Positions 48,213 through 55,990 are shown, numbered from the stretch's first letter. The stretch: 64,000 nt of DNA from Flavobacteriales bacterium (GCA_020853105.1 JADYZM010000004.1:62001-126000); one strand, 5' to 3'. Translations and numbers: made by a program. The notes: a model not told the origin generated them from the sequence alone.

Positions 48213-49028
48213 TTAGCCTTTAGTGATATTATTTCGAATGTCAGTTACAGTAGTTTTTAATTCATTTAATTTTTCTGGAGTTAGAGCACCATTAGCATCA
48301 GTAGCTGATAGACTCGTATTGATTTTCTCTAAATCAGAAACTAAGTTATTTAAACTTCCGTCCTCGTTTGCTTGTTTAACCGCATTAATAATGTTTGAAA
48401 CAATGATTGATTGTTCTGCTAATCGATTGTTAAGTTTTTCGTTTGAATTTTTGTTAGCATTCAAAGCTAGATACATAGATTCAATCCAAGCACCTGCAAA
48501 AATAACTGAACCTGTATTGCTAGAACCGTTTTCTTCAAGATATTGATCCATGTCCATTTGTAAATCAGCCATTATACTTGTTAAAGAATCTTCGTTTCCA
48601 ACATTTTTTTCTAATCTACCAGCCAATCCAATGCAATTGATAATATCTGTCATCCAAATTTTTTCAGACATTTTTCTAAGAGCATTTAGGTAGTTGATTG
48701 CTTCTTGAGTTTGGTTGTTTGTTATTGCATAAGCCATATCAGCAGAGAAAATCCCAAAATTTACTTTCTGAGTTGATTTGTCGTTGTATTTATTGGCATT
48801 ATCAATAGGATTTGTTAAACTTCCTACATATTCCAATCCCGCACTTTTGAACAAGTTAACAATTTGAAGCGGAGAAGGTAAAACATAAGTGGTTTCATTT
48901 TCATCTACTTTTACTTCTTCAGTTGTTGTTTCTTCAACCTCTTTGGGTTCTTCATTTCCTCCACAAGAGTAGATAATAGCACTAGATACAATTGCTATTG
49001 ATATTAATTTAAAAGATAATTTTTTCAT
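48213..49028 (-). CDS. helical lipoprotein of unknown function
   Basis: 271 residues. The lipobox is in SSAIIYSC (Cys22), followed by an acidic Glu/Thr linker (~25-48). YVLPSPLQIVNLFKSAGLEY then starts an almost entirely helical domain (FGIFSADMAYAITNNQTQEAINYLNALRKMSEKI). It is probably anchored in the outer or inner membrane facing the periplasm. The VLPSPLQI motif and following helices recur in Flavobacteriales proteins without assigned function, as far as I recall. It is the first gene of the three-gene operon, 73 bases downstream of the carboxylase gene. Confidence 0.78.
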   Translation of the reverse strand: MKKLSFKLISIAIVSSAIIYSCGGNEEPKEVEETTTEEVKVDENETTYVLPSPLQIVNLFKSAGLEYVGSLTNPIDNANKYNDKSTQKVNFGIFSADMAYAITNNQTQEAINYLNALRKMSEKIWMTDIINCIGLAGRLEKNVGNEDSLTSIMADLQMDMDQYLEENGSSNTGSVIFAGAWIESMYLALNANKNSNEKLNNRLAEQSIIVSNIINAVKQANEDGSLNNLVSDLEKINTSLSATDANGALTPEKLNELKTTVTDIRNNITKG

Positions 49029-49101
49029 ATTGTTTTTCTGTTAGTGAATTAATAATACAAATAAATGAAAATTAGATGGTTTCAACAAAATTTATTTTTT
49101 A

Positions 49102-50739
49102 TTAAGTTTGAATTATGCCTACGTTGTATTTTTCTATCGGAGCATGGTTTGCTGCTTCAATCCCCATTGATATCCATTTTCGCGTATCTAATGGATTAAT
49201 AATTGCATCAGTCCATAATCTTGCAGCACTATAGTAGGGTGAAATTTGTTTGTCGTACTTATTTTTAATTGTATTAAATAATTCGGTTTCCTTTTCTTTG
49301 CTAATTTCTTCACCTTTAGCTTTTAATGAAGCTACTTCAATAGATAATAATGTTTTAGCTGCAGATGCACCGCTCATAACGGCAAGTTGTGCTGTTGGCC
49401 ATGCAACTATTAATCTTGGGTCGTAAGCCTTTCCACACATTGCATAATTCCCTGCTCCGTATGAGTTACCAATTATTACCGTAAATTTTGGTACTACAGA
49501 ATTTGCTTGAGCATTTACCATTTTCGCTCCATCTTTTATTATTCCACCGTGTTCTGACCTAGAGCCAACCATAAACCCACTAACATCTTGAAGAAAAACC
49601 AATGGAATTTTCTTTTGGTTGCAATTCATGATAAATCTGGCTGATTTGTCCGCAGAGTCTGAATAAATGACTCCACCAAATTGCATTTCACCTTTTTTTG
49701 ATTTAACAACAACACGTTGGTTGGCAACAATTCCAACTGACCATCCGTCAATTCTAGCATAACCACATACTATTGTTTTTCCGTATTCTTCTTTATATTC
49801 GTCAAATTCAGAATTATCCACCAATCTTAATATTATATCCTTTATATTATATGGTTTTTCTCTACTATCGGGTAATATTCCAAAAATTTCGTTTGGATCT
49901 AATTTTGGTTTTTGTGATTTTTTTCTGTCAAATCCAGATTTTTCGTAATCACCTAATTTATCCATTATTTTCTTTAGTCTATCTAAACAATCTTGGTCGT
50001 CTTTACATTTATAATCGGTTACACCGGATATTTCACAATGTGTTGATGCACCACCTAATGTTTCATTATCAATAGTTTCTCCAATTGCAGCTTTTACTAA
50101 GTATGAGCCGGCTAAAAATATAGAACCTGTTTTATCAACGATCATCGCTTCATCACTCATAATTGGCAAATACGCTCCACCAGCAACACAACTTCCCATA
50201 ATCGCAGCAAGTTGTGTTATGCCTAAAGCAGACATTTTTGCATTATTTCTGAAAATTCGCCCAAAATTCTCTTTATCAGGAAAAATTTCGTCTTGCATAG
50301 GCAGATAAACACCTGCGCTGTCAACTAAATATATAATTGGTAAACGGTTTTCAATTGAAATTTCTTGAAGTCTCAAATTCTTTTTTCCGGTTATTGGAAA
50401 CCAAGCTCCAGCCTTAACTGTGGCATCATTTGCAGCAACAATACATTGTCTCCCTGACACGTAACCGATTACGCCAACAACTCCGCCAGAAGTACACCCG
50501 CCATGTTCCGGATACATATCCTCACCGGCAAACGCACCAATCTCAATTTGAGGCATATCTTTATCCAATAAGTAATTTATTCTTTCTCTTGCGGTTAATT
50601 TTCCTTTTTCGTGTTGAGACTCAATTCTTTTTTTTCCTCCACCCAAATAAATCCGTTCCAAATTTCTATTCAATTCTGAAACAAGCTGTTTATTTATATC
50701 TTCATTTTTATTAAACTCTAAGTCCTCTTTTTTTGCCAT
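49102..50739 (-). CDS. acyl-CoA carboxylase beta (carboxyltransferase) subunit
   Basis: 545 residues. It belongs to the biotin-dependent carboxyltransferase family (propionyl-/methylcrotonyl-CoA carboxylase beta). The N-half has ERIYLGGGKKRIESQHEKGKLTARERI and the acyl-CoA-binding GSCVAGGAYLPIMSDE. The C-half has FLQDVSGFMVGSRSEHGGIIKDGAKM and GNSYGAGNYAMCGKAYDPR for carboxybiotin. The opening and length lean towards methylcrotonyl-CoA carboxylase (leucine breakdown), but substrate is not certain. The biotin carboxylase/carrier subunits are not nearby. A TACCTTTG box lies on the minus strand at 50769-50762. Confidence 0.92.
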   Translation of the reverse strand: MAKKEDLEFNKNEDINKQLVSELNRNLERIYLGGGKKRIESQHEKGKLTARERINYLLDKDMPQIEIGAFAGEDMYPEHGGCTSGGVVGVIGYVSGRQCIVAANDATVKAGAWFPITGKKNLRLQEISIENRLPIIYLVDSAGVYLPMQDEIFPDKENFGRIFRNNAKMSALGITQLAAIMGSCVAGGAYLPIMSDEAMIVDKTGSIFLAGSYLVKAAIGETIDNETLGGASTHCEISGVTDYKCKDDQDCLDRLKKIMDKLGDYEKSGFDRKKSQKPKLDPNEIFGILPDSREKPYNIKDIILRLVDNSEFDEYKEEYGKTIVCGYARIDGWSVGIVANQRVVVKSKKGEMQFGGVIYSDSADKSARFIMNCNQKKIPLVFLQDVSGFMVGSRSEHGGIIKDGAKMVNAQANSVVPKFTVIIGNSYGAGNYAMCGKAYDPRLIVAWPTAQLAVMSGASAAKTLLSIEVASLKAKGEEISKEKETELFNTIKNKYDKQISPYYSAARLWTDAIINPLDTRKWISMGIEAANHAPIEKYNVGIIQT

Positions 50740-50940
50740 ACTTATTTATAAAATTTTTTTCCAAAGGTATAATTATCTATTGCGATTTAAAACAAAATAT
50801 GAGTTTGATTTTTAAATGTTTTATGAATAAAGTTTAAAAATTTTAGTTCCTAATCAAAAAAATAATTTTTATTCTATACACTTGATTTGGTTGATTTTAT
50901 ATATATAGAACCATTTTTTTCAACAGACAAATCAGTTTAT

Positions 50941-51014
50941 TTTTTCGATGAATATAAAAAATATTTCGACAAATATTTTTATTTCGATAAAAGTTGTATA
51001 TTTGTAGACGAAAT
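50941..51014 (+). promoter_or_regulatory. promoter with TTTCGA repeats upstream of the 46-residue membrane peptide
   Basis: The -7 box TATATTTG (50997-51004) is followed by TAGACGAAAT. Upstream are three direct copies of a TTTCGAyrAA motif with CG centred at 50946, 50967 and 50985. An inverted copy (AGACGAAAT, CG at 51009) lies downstream of the box. The canonical -33 TTG is missing, which fits an activated promoter. The rest of the gap (50740-50940) holds only the carboxylase gene's -7 box and otherwise nothing I can identify. Confidence 0.5.
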
Positions 51015-51038
51015 AATTGATAATTAGTATTAATTTTT

Positions 51039-51179
51039 ATGTTAGTTTTTATTTTGATAGTTTCGATTGTTCTAGTTTTACTCTATATTTTAAAGGGTGA
51101 AGGAAGCACTTATGGAAACAGTATTAATGAGAATCTTAAAAATAAGATGAATTATAAAGAAAAGAAATACTTTTCATAG
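51039..51179 (+). CDS. 46-residue single-pass membrane peptide
   Basis: This short gene lies in the largest gene-free gap. MLVFILIVSIVLVLLYILKGEG gives one N-terminal membrane helix (~2-18), then a Lys/Asn-rich soluble tail (NENLKNKMNYKEKKYFS). It is supported by a -7 box ending 34 bases upstream, an ATG start, and a terminator 48 bases after the stop. No family is recognised. The order of hydrophobic helix then basic tail suggests N-out, C-in topology. It could be a regulatory small membrane protein or a toxin-like peptide; neither is shown by the sequence. Confidence 0.55.
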   Translation: MLVFILIVSIVLVLLYILKGEGSTYGNSINENLKNKMNYKEKKYFS

Positions 51180-51227
51180 TTATTGCAAATCTGTACCCCC
51201 TTTTTTTAGATAAGTTTTATGTTAATT

Positions 51228-51259
51228 AAAGCCCGAGGCAATCGCAACGGGCTTTTTTT
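51228..51259 (+). terminator. terminator after the 46-residue peptide gene
   Basis: The stem agcccg / cgggct with a 12-base loop, preceded by AAA and followed by seven T. Confidence 0.85.
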
Positions 51260-51302
51260 ATTAAATTTAGTTAAAATTAACTTTTATAGCTATAACATTT
51301 TC

Positions 51303-51310
51303 TATCTTTG
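51303..51310 (+). promoter_or_regulatory. -7 box of the outer-membrane-like protein gene
   Basis: TATCTTTG matches TAnnTTTG exactly and ends 8 bases before the ATG at 51319, implying a leaderless or nearly leaderless mRNA. The -33 position is TTAAC-like. Confidence 0.5.
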
Positions 51311-51318
51311 GTGTGTAA

Positions 51319-51951
51319 ATGAAATTATTAAGAGTTTGTCATATTGTATTTTTATCATTTAGTATTCAATCTGCATTTGCACAAGAAAATACTAAAGCTC
51401 CTGAAGAATATGTGCTTCCTTTTGACTCTATTAAAACTAAAGATAAAATAAGTTATAGCTTTTCAACTGGTGTTGAGATGGGATTTTCAGGCAAATCGTC
51501 TAGCAGCTTTTCAACATTTTATTCTCCGAGAATAAATTATGAAATTTCTCCGAAACTTGAAATATCAGCAGGATTAACCTATATAAATTCAAGCATCAGA
51601 AATTCAAATAATATAAATGATATAAACTTTATTCCATTTAATGGTAATATTTCACAATATTATACTTCTGTTTCAGCCAGATATCGCTTGACTGATAAAA
51701 TAAAAATAGGAGGGGGAATCCATTACAATTTAACGGATATTAATTCAGCACAGTTTAAACAAAATCAAAACAGCACACAATTTGACAGAATAGGTTATTC
51801 GGCTTTTTTTGAATATAAGATAACCGAAAACACATATTTACAAGGAGAAATTAGATTCAATGATACAAGGAGAAATTATTCAGGAAATTTTTTTAACAGT
51901 ATAGGTGCTGATTTTGATAGTCATAATTCGTTTTTTAATTCTCCATTCTAA
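51319..51951 (+). CDS. probable outer-membrane beta-barrel protein
   Basis: 210 residues. A signal peptide (MKLLRVCHIVFLSFSIQSAFAQ) is followed by alternating amphipathic strands (ISYSFSTGVEMGFSG, INYEISPKLEISAGLTYINSS, YYTSVSARYRLTDKIKIGGGIHYNLT, RIGYSAFFEYKITENTYLQGEIRFND) typical of a small outer-membrane barrel. The last residues (FNSPF) end in Phe, as barrel proteins often do. No specific family is recognised. It is flanked by its own -7 box and a separate promoter for siaB, so it is probably a single-gene unit. Confidence 0.7.
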   Translation: MKLLRVCHIVFLSFSIQSAFAQENTKAPEEYVLPFDSIKTKDKISYSFSTGVEMGFSGKSSSSFSTFYSPRINYEISPKLEISAGLTYINSSIRNSNNINDINFIPFNGNISQYYTSVSARYRLTDKIKIGGGIHYNLTDINSAQFKQNQNSTQFDRIGYSAFFEYKITENTYLQGEIRFNDTRRNYSGNFFNSIGADFDSHNSFFNSPF

Positions 51952-52047
51952 AGATAATATAGTTAGTTTTTTAATTTAGAATCATAACTAAATCAGATTA
52001 ATTAAAAAATAAATTAAAGAAAAGTTAAATTATTCGAGCAAATTAAT

Positions 52048-52055
52048 ATCTTTGA
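52048..52055 (+). promoter_or_regulatory. -7 box of the siaB-siaC promoter
   Basis: TATCTTTG, followed by AAGACGAAAT, lies 29 bases before the siaB ATG. Sixteen of 18 bases match the 46-residue peptide promoter (50997-51014). A TTCGA motif (CG at 52036) sits at the same 12-base distance upstream of the box as in that promoter. Confidence 0.55.
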
Positions 52056-52084
52056 AGACGAAATTCAATTTTTAAGGTATCTAA

Positions 52085-52633
52085 ATGAGAGATATACATG
52101 ATTTTTACAACATGATGGAAGACGGAAAGATAATGTTGTCTTTTAATGGTGAAGTAACTTCGGATTTATTGACATCTATACTTCAGATTATGGAATCTAA
52201 GATGGAAAACTTAGATGAATCTCCAAAAATTAAAAAGAAGGTTTATAATATATTGGTAGAATGTTTGCAAAACCTCTACCATCATATAGATGAAGACGAT
52301 ACATTAACAGCAGCTAATGAAAAAACAGCTTTGTTTATGATTCGAAAAAATGAAGATGGTGAATATTCTATCATGACGGGTAACTATATTGCAAATGAAA
52401 ATATCCATTTGTTGAAATCAAAATTGGATAAGATTAACAGTATGGATAAGGAAGAGTTGAAAGATTATTACAAAGAAGTGTTGAATAATGGTGAAATGTC
52501 TTCTAAAGGTGGGGGCGGATTAGGAATGATTGATATCGCCAGAAAATCAGGAAAAAAGTTAGATTATAATTTTAAAAATGTTGACGAAAGATTTTCGTTT
52601 TTTAGTTTAATAGTAAAAATTTCTCAAAATTAA
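52085..52633 (+). CDS. SiaB family protein kinase
   Basis: 182 residues. It is a GHKL-type (histidine-kinase-like ATPase) protein of the SiaB family (DUF6272). The N-box helix contains ILVECLQNLYHHID with the Mg/ATP-binding Asn, and the glycine-rich ATP lid is SSKGGGGLGMIDIARKSG. In Pseudomonas, SiaB phosphorylates the partner SiaC on a threonine, opposed by the SiaA phosphatase. It is cytoplasmic, with no other domain. Upstream AAGG lies 7 bases before the ATG. siaC starts 4 bases after its stop, so the two are expressed together. Confidence 0.88.
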   Translation: MRDIHDFYNMMEDGKIMLSFNGEVTSDLLTSILQIMESKMENLDESPKIKKKVYNILVECLQNLYHHIDEDDTLTAANEKTALFMIRKNEDGEYSIMTGNYIANENIHLLKSKLDKINSMDKEELKDYYKEVLNNGEMSSKGGGGLGMIDIARKSGKKLDYNFKNVDERFSFFSLIVKISQN

Positions 52634-52637
52634 AGAT

Positions 52638-53021
52638 ATGGAAGAGTTAGTAATAGATGGTACACCAAAAACACCAATAATTAAGTTTAATCCGAGTAAT
52701 GGATATTTGCTTGTTCGTGGAAGATCAATTCCAGAAAATTCAATAGAATTTTATAAACCATTGGTAGATGCTTTAGAAGCATACAATAAAAGTGCTAAGC
52801 CTCAAACTAACGTTGATATTCAGTTGGAATATTTCAATACGAGTTCGTCAAAATGCATTCTTGATGTTTTTAAAAAGCTTGAAACTATTAATTCAGGAAG
52901 TAGTCAGGTAACAATAAATTGGTTTTATGAAACTGATGATGAGGATATGCTTGAAGCAGGAGAAGATTATCAGGCAATAATCAGTGTGCCTTTCAAAATG
53001 GTCGAAGTAAACGAAGAATAG
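52638..53021 (+). CDS. SiaC family regulatory phosphoprotein (DUF1987)
   Basis: 127 residues of the DUF1987/SiaC family. LEYFNTSSSKCILDVFKKLE contains Thr68, the same position phosphorylated in Pseudomonas SiaC. The N-terminal TPKTPIIKFNPSNGYLLVRGRSIPENSIEFY is the conserved family opening. In Pseudomonas, unphosphorylated SiaC activates the diguanylate cyclase SiaD. No cyclase or SiaA-type phosphatase gene is adjacent here, so the output partner is unknown. Terminator and tRNA-Pro follow. Confidence 0.9.
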   Translation: MEELVIDGTPKTPIIKFNPSNGYLLVRGRSIPENSIEFYKPLVDALEAYNKSAKPQTNVDIQLEYFNTSSSKCILDVFKKLETINSGSSQVTINWFYETDDEDMLEAGEDYQAIISVPFKMVEVNEE

Positions 53022-53036
53022 TTAATTTTAGATAAC

Positions 53037-53073
53037 AAAAAAAGCTCTTAAAAATTTTAAGAGCTTTTTTTTT
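53037..53073. terminator. terminator shared by siaB-siaC and tRNA-Pro
   Basis: aaaaaaagctctta / taagagcttttttt (14-bp stem, extendable into the A/T loop) lies between siaC and the convergent tRNA-Pro and can act in both directions. Confidence 0.93.
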
Positions 53074-53074
53074 G

Positions 53075-53148
53075 TCGGGATGACAGGATTTGAACCTGCG
53101 ACCACACGCCCCCCAGACGTGTACTCTACCAAGCTGAGCTACATCCCG
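53075..53148 (-). tRNA. tRNA-Pro (anticodon GGG)
   Basis: 74 bases on the minus strand. Acceptor stem CGGGATG/CATCCCG, D arm GTAGCTCAGCTTGGTAGAG, anticodon stem CACGT/GCGTG with loop CTGGGGG (anticodon GGG, reads CCC/CCU), T arm GCAGGTTCAAATCCTGT, and discriminator A. CCA is not encoded. A weak -7-like TAGACTTG lies 11 bases upstream. Confidence 0.96.
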
Positions 53149-53213
53149 AAAAGAGACTGCAAGTCTAATGAAAAAATGTTATTTTTTTTACATTTATTGT
53201 GTATAAATTATAA

Positions 53214-53243
53214 TTGGTAAAATGGGCTATTTAATTAATTTTG
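53214..53243 (+). promoter_or_regulatory. trxB promoter
   Basis: TTG (53214-53216), exactly 19 bases, then TAATTTTG (53236-53243), a full match to the Bacteroidota consensus. The leader is about 20 bases. Confidence 0.75.
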
Positions 53244-53268
53244 TAACGAAAATCAATAATAAAATTCA

Positions 53269-54216
53269 ATGTCAGAAGTAGCAGAAAAAGTAAAATGTTT
53301 AATAATAGGCTCTGGTCCATCTGGATATACAGCAGCTATTTATGCAGCCAGAGCAAATATGAAACCTGTTTTGTATCAAGGAATGCAACCCGGAGGGCAA
53401 CTAACCACAACCAATGAAGTAGAAAATTTTCCTGGATACCCTGAAGGTGTAACAGGACCTGAAATGATGATTCAATTAGAGGCTCAGGCGAAAAGATTTA
53501 ATACTGATATTAGAAGTGGTTGGGTAACAAAAGTTGATTTTTCAGGAACTGTATTAAAAGCTTGGATTGAAGATAAAAAAGAAATTCACGCGGATACAGT
53601 GATTATTTCTACAGGAGCATCAGCAAAATATTTAGGATTACCATCTGAACAACATTATTTAAAATTAGGTGGCGGAGTTTCTGCTTGTGCTGTATGCGAT
53701 GGATTTTTTTATAGAAATCAAGAAACTGTTATTGTTGGAGCAGGGGATTCAGCATGCGAAGAAGCTCACTATTTATCAAATATTTGCAAAAAAGTAACCA
53801 TGTTAGTTAGACGAGATGAGTTTAGAGCGTCAAAAATTATGGCAGACCGAGTAAAAAATACTCCAAATATTGAAATTTTGTTCAATACAGAAACTGAAGA
53901 AATAATTGGTGAAAATGACTTGGTTACCGGAGTGAAAGTTAAAAATAGTGTTACAGGAGAACAGAAAATTATTCCCTGTACAGGATTTTTTGTGGCGATT
54001 GGACACCAACCCAATACTGAAATTTTTAAACCATTCATCGATATGGATGAAGTTGGTTACATCAAAAATATTCCAGGCACATCAAAAACAAATATTCCTG
54101 GAGTTTTTGTTGCTGGTGATGCAGCCGATAAAAACTATCGTCAGGCAATTACTGCCGCAGGAACAGGATGTATGGCAGCCTTAGATGCCGAACGATATTT
54201 GGCAATAAAAGAATAA
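53269..54216 (+). CDS. trxB: thioredoxin-disulfide reductase
   Basis: 315 residues. An FAD-binding GSGPSGYTAAIYAAR (~14-28) and NADPH-binding GAGDSACEEAHYL flank the redox pair Cys140/Cys143 in SACAVCDGFFY. The C-terminal VAGDAADKNYRQAITAAGTGCMAALDAERY binds FAD. It passes electrons from NADPH to thioredoxin (trxA is at 7.7-8.0 kb in this window). It has a consensus promoter, and hbd follows 24 bases downstream and may be co-transcribed. Confidence 0.97.
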   Translation: MSEVAEKVKCLIIGSGPSGYTAAIYAARANMKPVLYQGMQPGGQLTTTNEVENFPGYPEGVTGPEMMIQLEAQAKRFNTDIRSGWVTKVDFSGTVLKAWIEDKKEIHADTVIISTGASAKYLGLPSEQHYLKLGGGVSACAVCDGFFYRNQETVIVGAGDSACEEAHYLSNICKKVTMLVRRDEFRASKIMADRVKNTPNIEILFNTETEEIIGENDLVTGVKVKNSVTGEQKIIPCTGFFVAIGHQPNTEIFKPFIDMDEVGYIKNIPGTSKTNIPGVFVAGDAADKNYRQAITAAGTGCMAALDAERYLAIKE

Positions 54217-54240
54217 AAATTAATCTATAAAAATAAAAAG

Positions 54241-55128
54241 ATGAAAAAAGTAGCAGTAATTGGAGCCGGAACCATGGGAAATGGTATTGCACACACATTT
54301 GCTCAAAAAGGATTTAGTGTAAATATGATTGATATTTCTCAAGCAGCTTTAGATAAGGCGATTGGAACAATCACAAAGAATTTAGATAGAATGGTTGCGA
54401 AACAAACTATTTCTGCCTCTGATAAAGCCAATACTTTGATGAATCTAAAAACATATACAGAAATTTCTGAGGGTGTAAAAGATGTTCAATTAGTTGTAGA
54501 AGCTGCTACAGAAAATATTGATTTGAAACTTAAAATTTTTAAAAATTTAGATGAGATAACATCTCCAGATGTTATTCTAGCAACTAATACTTCTTCAATT
54601 TCTATTACAAAAATAGCATCAGTAACTACTCGTCCTGATAAAATTATTGGAATGCATTTCATGAATCCTGTTCCTGTTATGAAACTGGTTGAAATTATTC
54701 GAGGGTATTCAACTTCTGATGAAACGACAATTTCAATCATGGAAATGTCAAAAGAATTGGGTAAAGTTCCGGTTGAAGTAAATGATTATCCGGGTTTTGT
54801 AGCCAACAGAATACTTATGCCTATGATAAACGAAGCAATAATAACCTTATACGAAGGAGTTGCCGGAGTAGAAGAGATAGATACTGTTATGAAATTGGGA
54901 ATGGCTCATCCTATGGGACCTTTACAGTTGGCTGATTTTATCGGGCTAGATGTTTGTTTATCAATTCTAAATGTAATTAATGAAGGTTTTGGAAACCCAA
55001 AATACGCACCTTGTCCGTTGTTAGTCAATATGGTAACAGCCGGAAAATTAGGTGTTAAATCCGGTGAAGGATTTTACAACTGGAACCACACAACAAAAGA
55101 TTTGATAGTTTCAAGCCAATTTAAGTAA
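54241..55128 (+). CDS. 3-hydroxybutyryl-CoA dehydrogenase (3-hydroxyacyl-CoA dehydrogenase)
   Basis: 295 residues. The Rossmann start VAVIGAGTMGNGIAHTFAQKG binds NAD. The catalytic His is in IIGMHFMNPVPVMKLVEIIRG, and the dimerising C-terminal domain has DYPGFVANRILMPMINEA and GMAHPMGPLQLADFIGLD. Single-domain length matches HBD/PaaH-type enzymes, which oxidise 3-hydroxyacyl-CoA in beta-oxidation, butyrate or aromatic-acid metabolism. It probably follows trxB in the same transcript. A hairpin caagttaa/ttaacttg (55156-55177) lies 27 bases after the stop but lacks a T run. Confidence 0.94.
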   Translation: MKKVAVIGAGTMGNGIAHTFAQKGFSVNMIDISQAALDKAIGTITKNLDRMVAKQTISASDKANTLMNLKTYTEISEGVKDVQLVVEAATENIDLKLKIFKNLDEITSPDVILATNTSSISITKIASVTTRPDKIIGMHFMNPVPVMKLVEIIRGYSTSDETTISIMEMSKELGKVPVEVNDYPGFVANRILMPMINEAIITLYEGVAGVEEIDTVMKLGMAHPMGPLQLADFIGLDVCLSILNVINEGFGNPKYAPCPLLVNMVTAGKLGVKSGEGFYNWNHTTKDLIVSSQFK

Positions 55129-55212
55129 ACTGTACACGTTAGAGTTTAATGTTCTCAAGTTAAGATTATTTAACTTGATAATGATGTAACTTCAAAAAAA
55201 ACTGAAAATACT

Positions 55213-55941
55213 TTAAAAGCGAAGTGAATAGCAAATCATAGTTTCAGAACCGTTATAATAAGGGAAGAAAGACATTTCATTTTTTTTATTTGAAAAGGAT
55301 AATTTTTTAAGAGGCTCTAAATGATAAACTATGTTGGTCATTAATAAACCAACACCGGCACCAAACACTACATCTGAAAGCCAATGTCTATTGTTAATAA
55401 TTCTGAATGCCCCTGTAGTTGCAACAAAAATATACCCACTATATGCCAAAAGGGGTTTTTCATCTTTAAATTCATGAAAAAGAACTGTAGCTCCTACAAT
55501 AGATTGCGATGTATGTCCTGATGGGAAAGAGTTTGCTGTGTGGTCGGGTCGCTCTTTTTTTAGCCCAAATTTAATTGTATGCACAATTAGAGCTGTTGTC
55601 AATTGACTTAAAGCTAAATATTTTGTTTGGTTTTTCCAATTATTTTTTGAAGCAACACTAAAAGCATCTGCGGCATAAATTTCAACCATTGGAAGATATT
55701 GAATATAATCATCTATTTTAAATTGATAATCATTACCTACTGTATTCCGAACATCTATTGCTAACTTTTTTTCAAGTGTACTTCCGTTAAGTGCAACTCC
55801 ACCAACAATAAATGCTGCTGGCAGGATAATATTTATTGGACTTTTATTGTTATTTTCATGAGTCGAAGGTGTTTGAGCATTAGAAAAGATGGTAAATCCC
55901 ACAAAAAACGAACAAAAAATTGTTTTAAAGAATGCAATCAT
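55213..55941 (-). CDS. PAP2 family phosphatase
   Basis: 242 residues from the ATG at 55941 (MIAFFKTIFCSFFVGFTIFSNAQ, a signal peptide). An in-frame start at 55992 falls before the upstream gene's terminator and is rejected. The three PAP2 motifs are present: KKERPDHTANS (KxxxxxxRP type), FPSGHTSQS and HWLSDVVFGAGVG, containing the catalytic His residues. It probably dephosphorylates lipid phosphates such as phosphatidic acid, or undecaprenyl pyrophosphate, at the periplasmic face; soluble acid phosphatase activity is also possible given the cleavable signal. Confidence 0.85.
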   Translation of the reverse strand: MIAFFKTIFCSFFVGFTIFSNAQTPSTHENNNKSPINIILPAAFIVGGVALNGSTLEKKLAIDVRNTVGNDYQFKIDDYIQYLPMVEIYAADAFSVASKNNWKNQTKYLALSQLTTALIVHTIKFGLKKERPDHTANSFPSGHTSQSIVGATVLFHEFKDEKPLLAYSGYIFVATTGAFRIINNRHWLSDVVFGAGVGLLMTNIVYHLEPLKKLSFSNKKNEMSFFPYYNGSETMICYSLRF

Positions 55942-55959
55942 ACAAACAAAGCTAAAAAA

Positions 55960-55990
55960 AATGAGGCTGATTATTACAATCAGCCTCAAC
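55960..55990 (-). terminator. terminator upstream of the PAP2 gene
   Basis: The stem gaggctgatt / aatcagcctc (10 bp, loop attac). On the minus strand it is followed by ATTTTTTT. It ends the transcript carrying the 66-residue protein gene. Confidence 0.9.

Noticed and set aside
55156-55177. Hairpin caagttaa/ttaacttg as terminator of hbd
   Set aside because: No T run follows the stem, so it is not a convincing intrinsic terminator.
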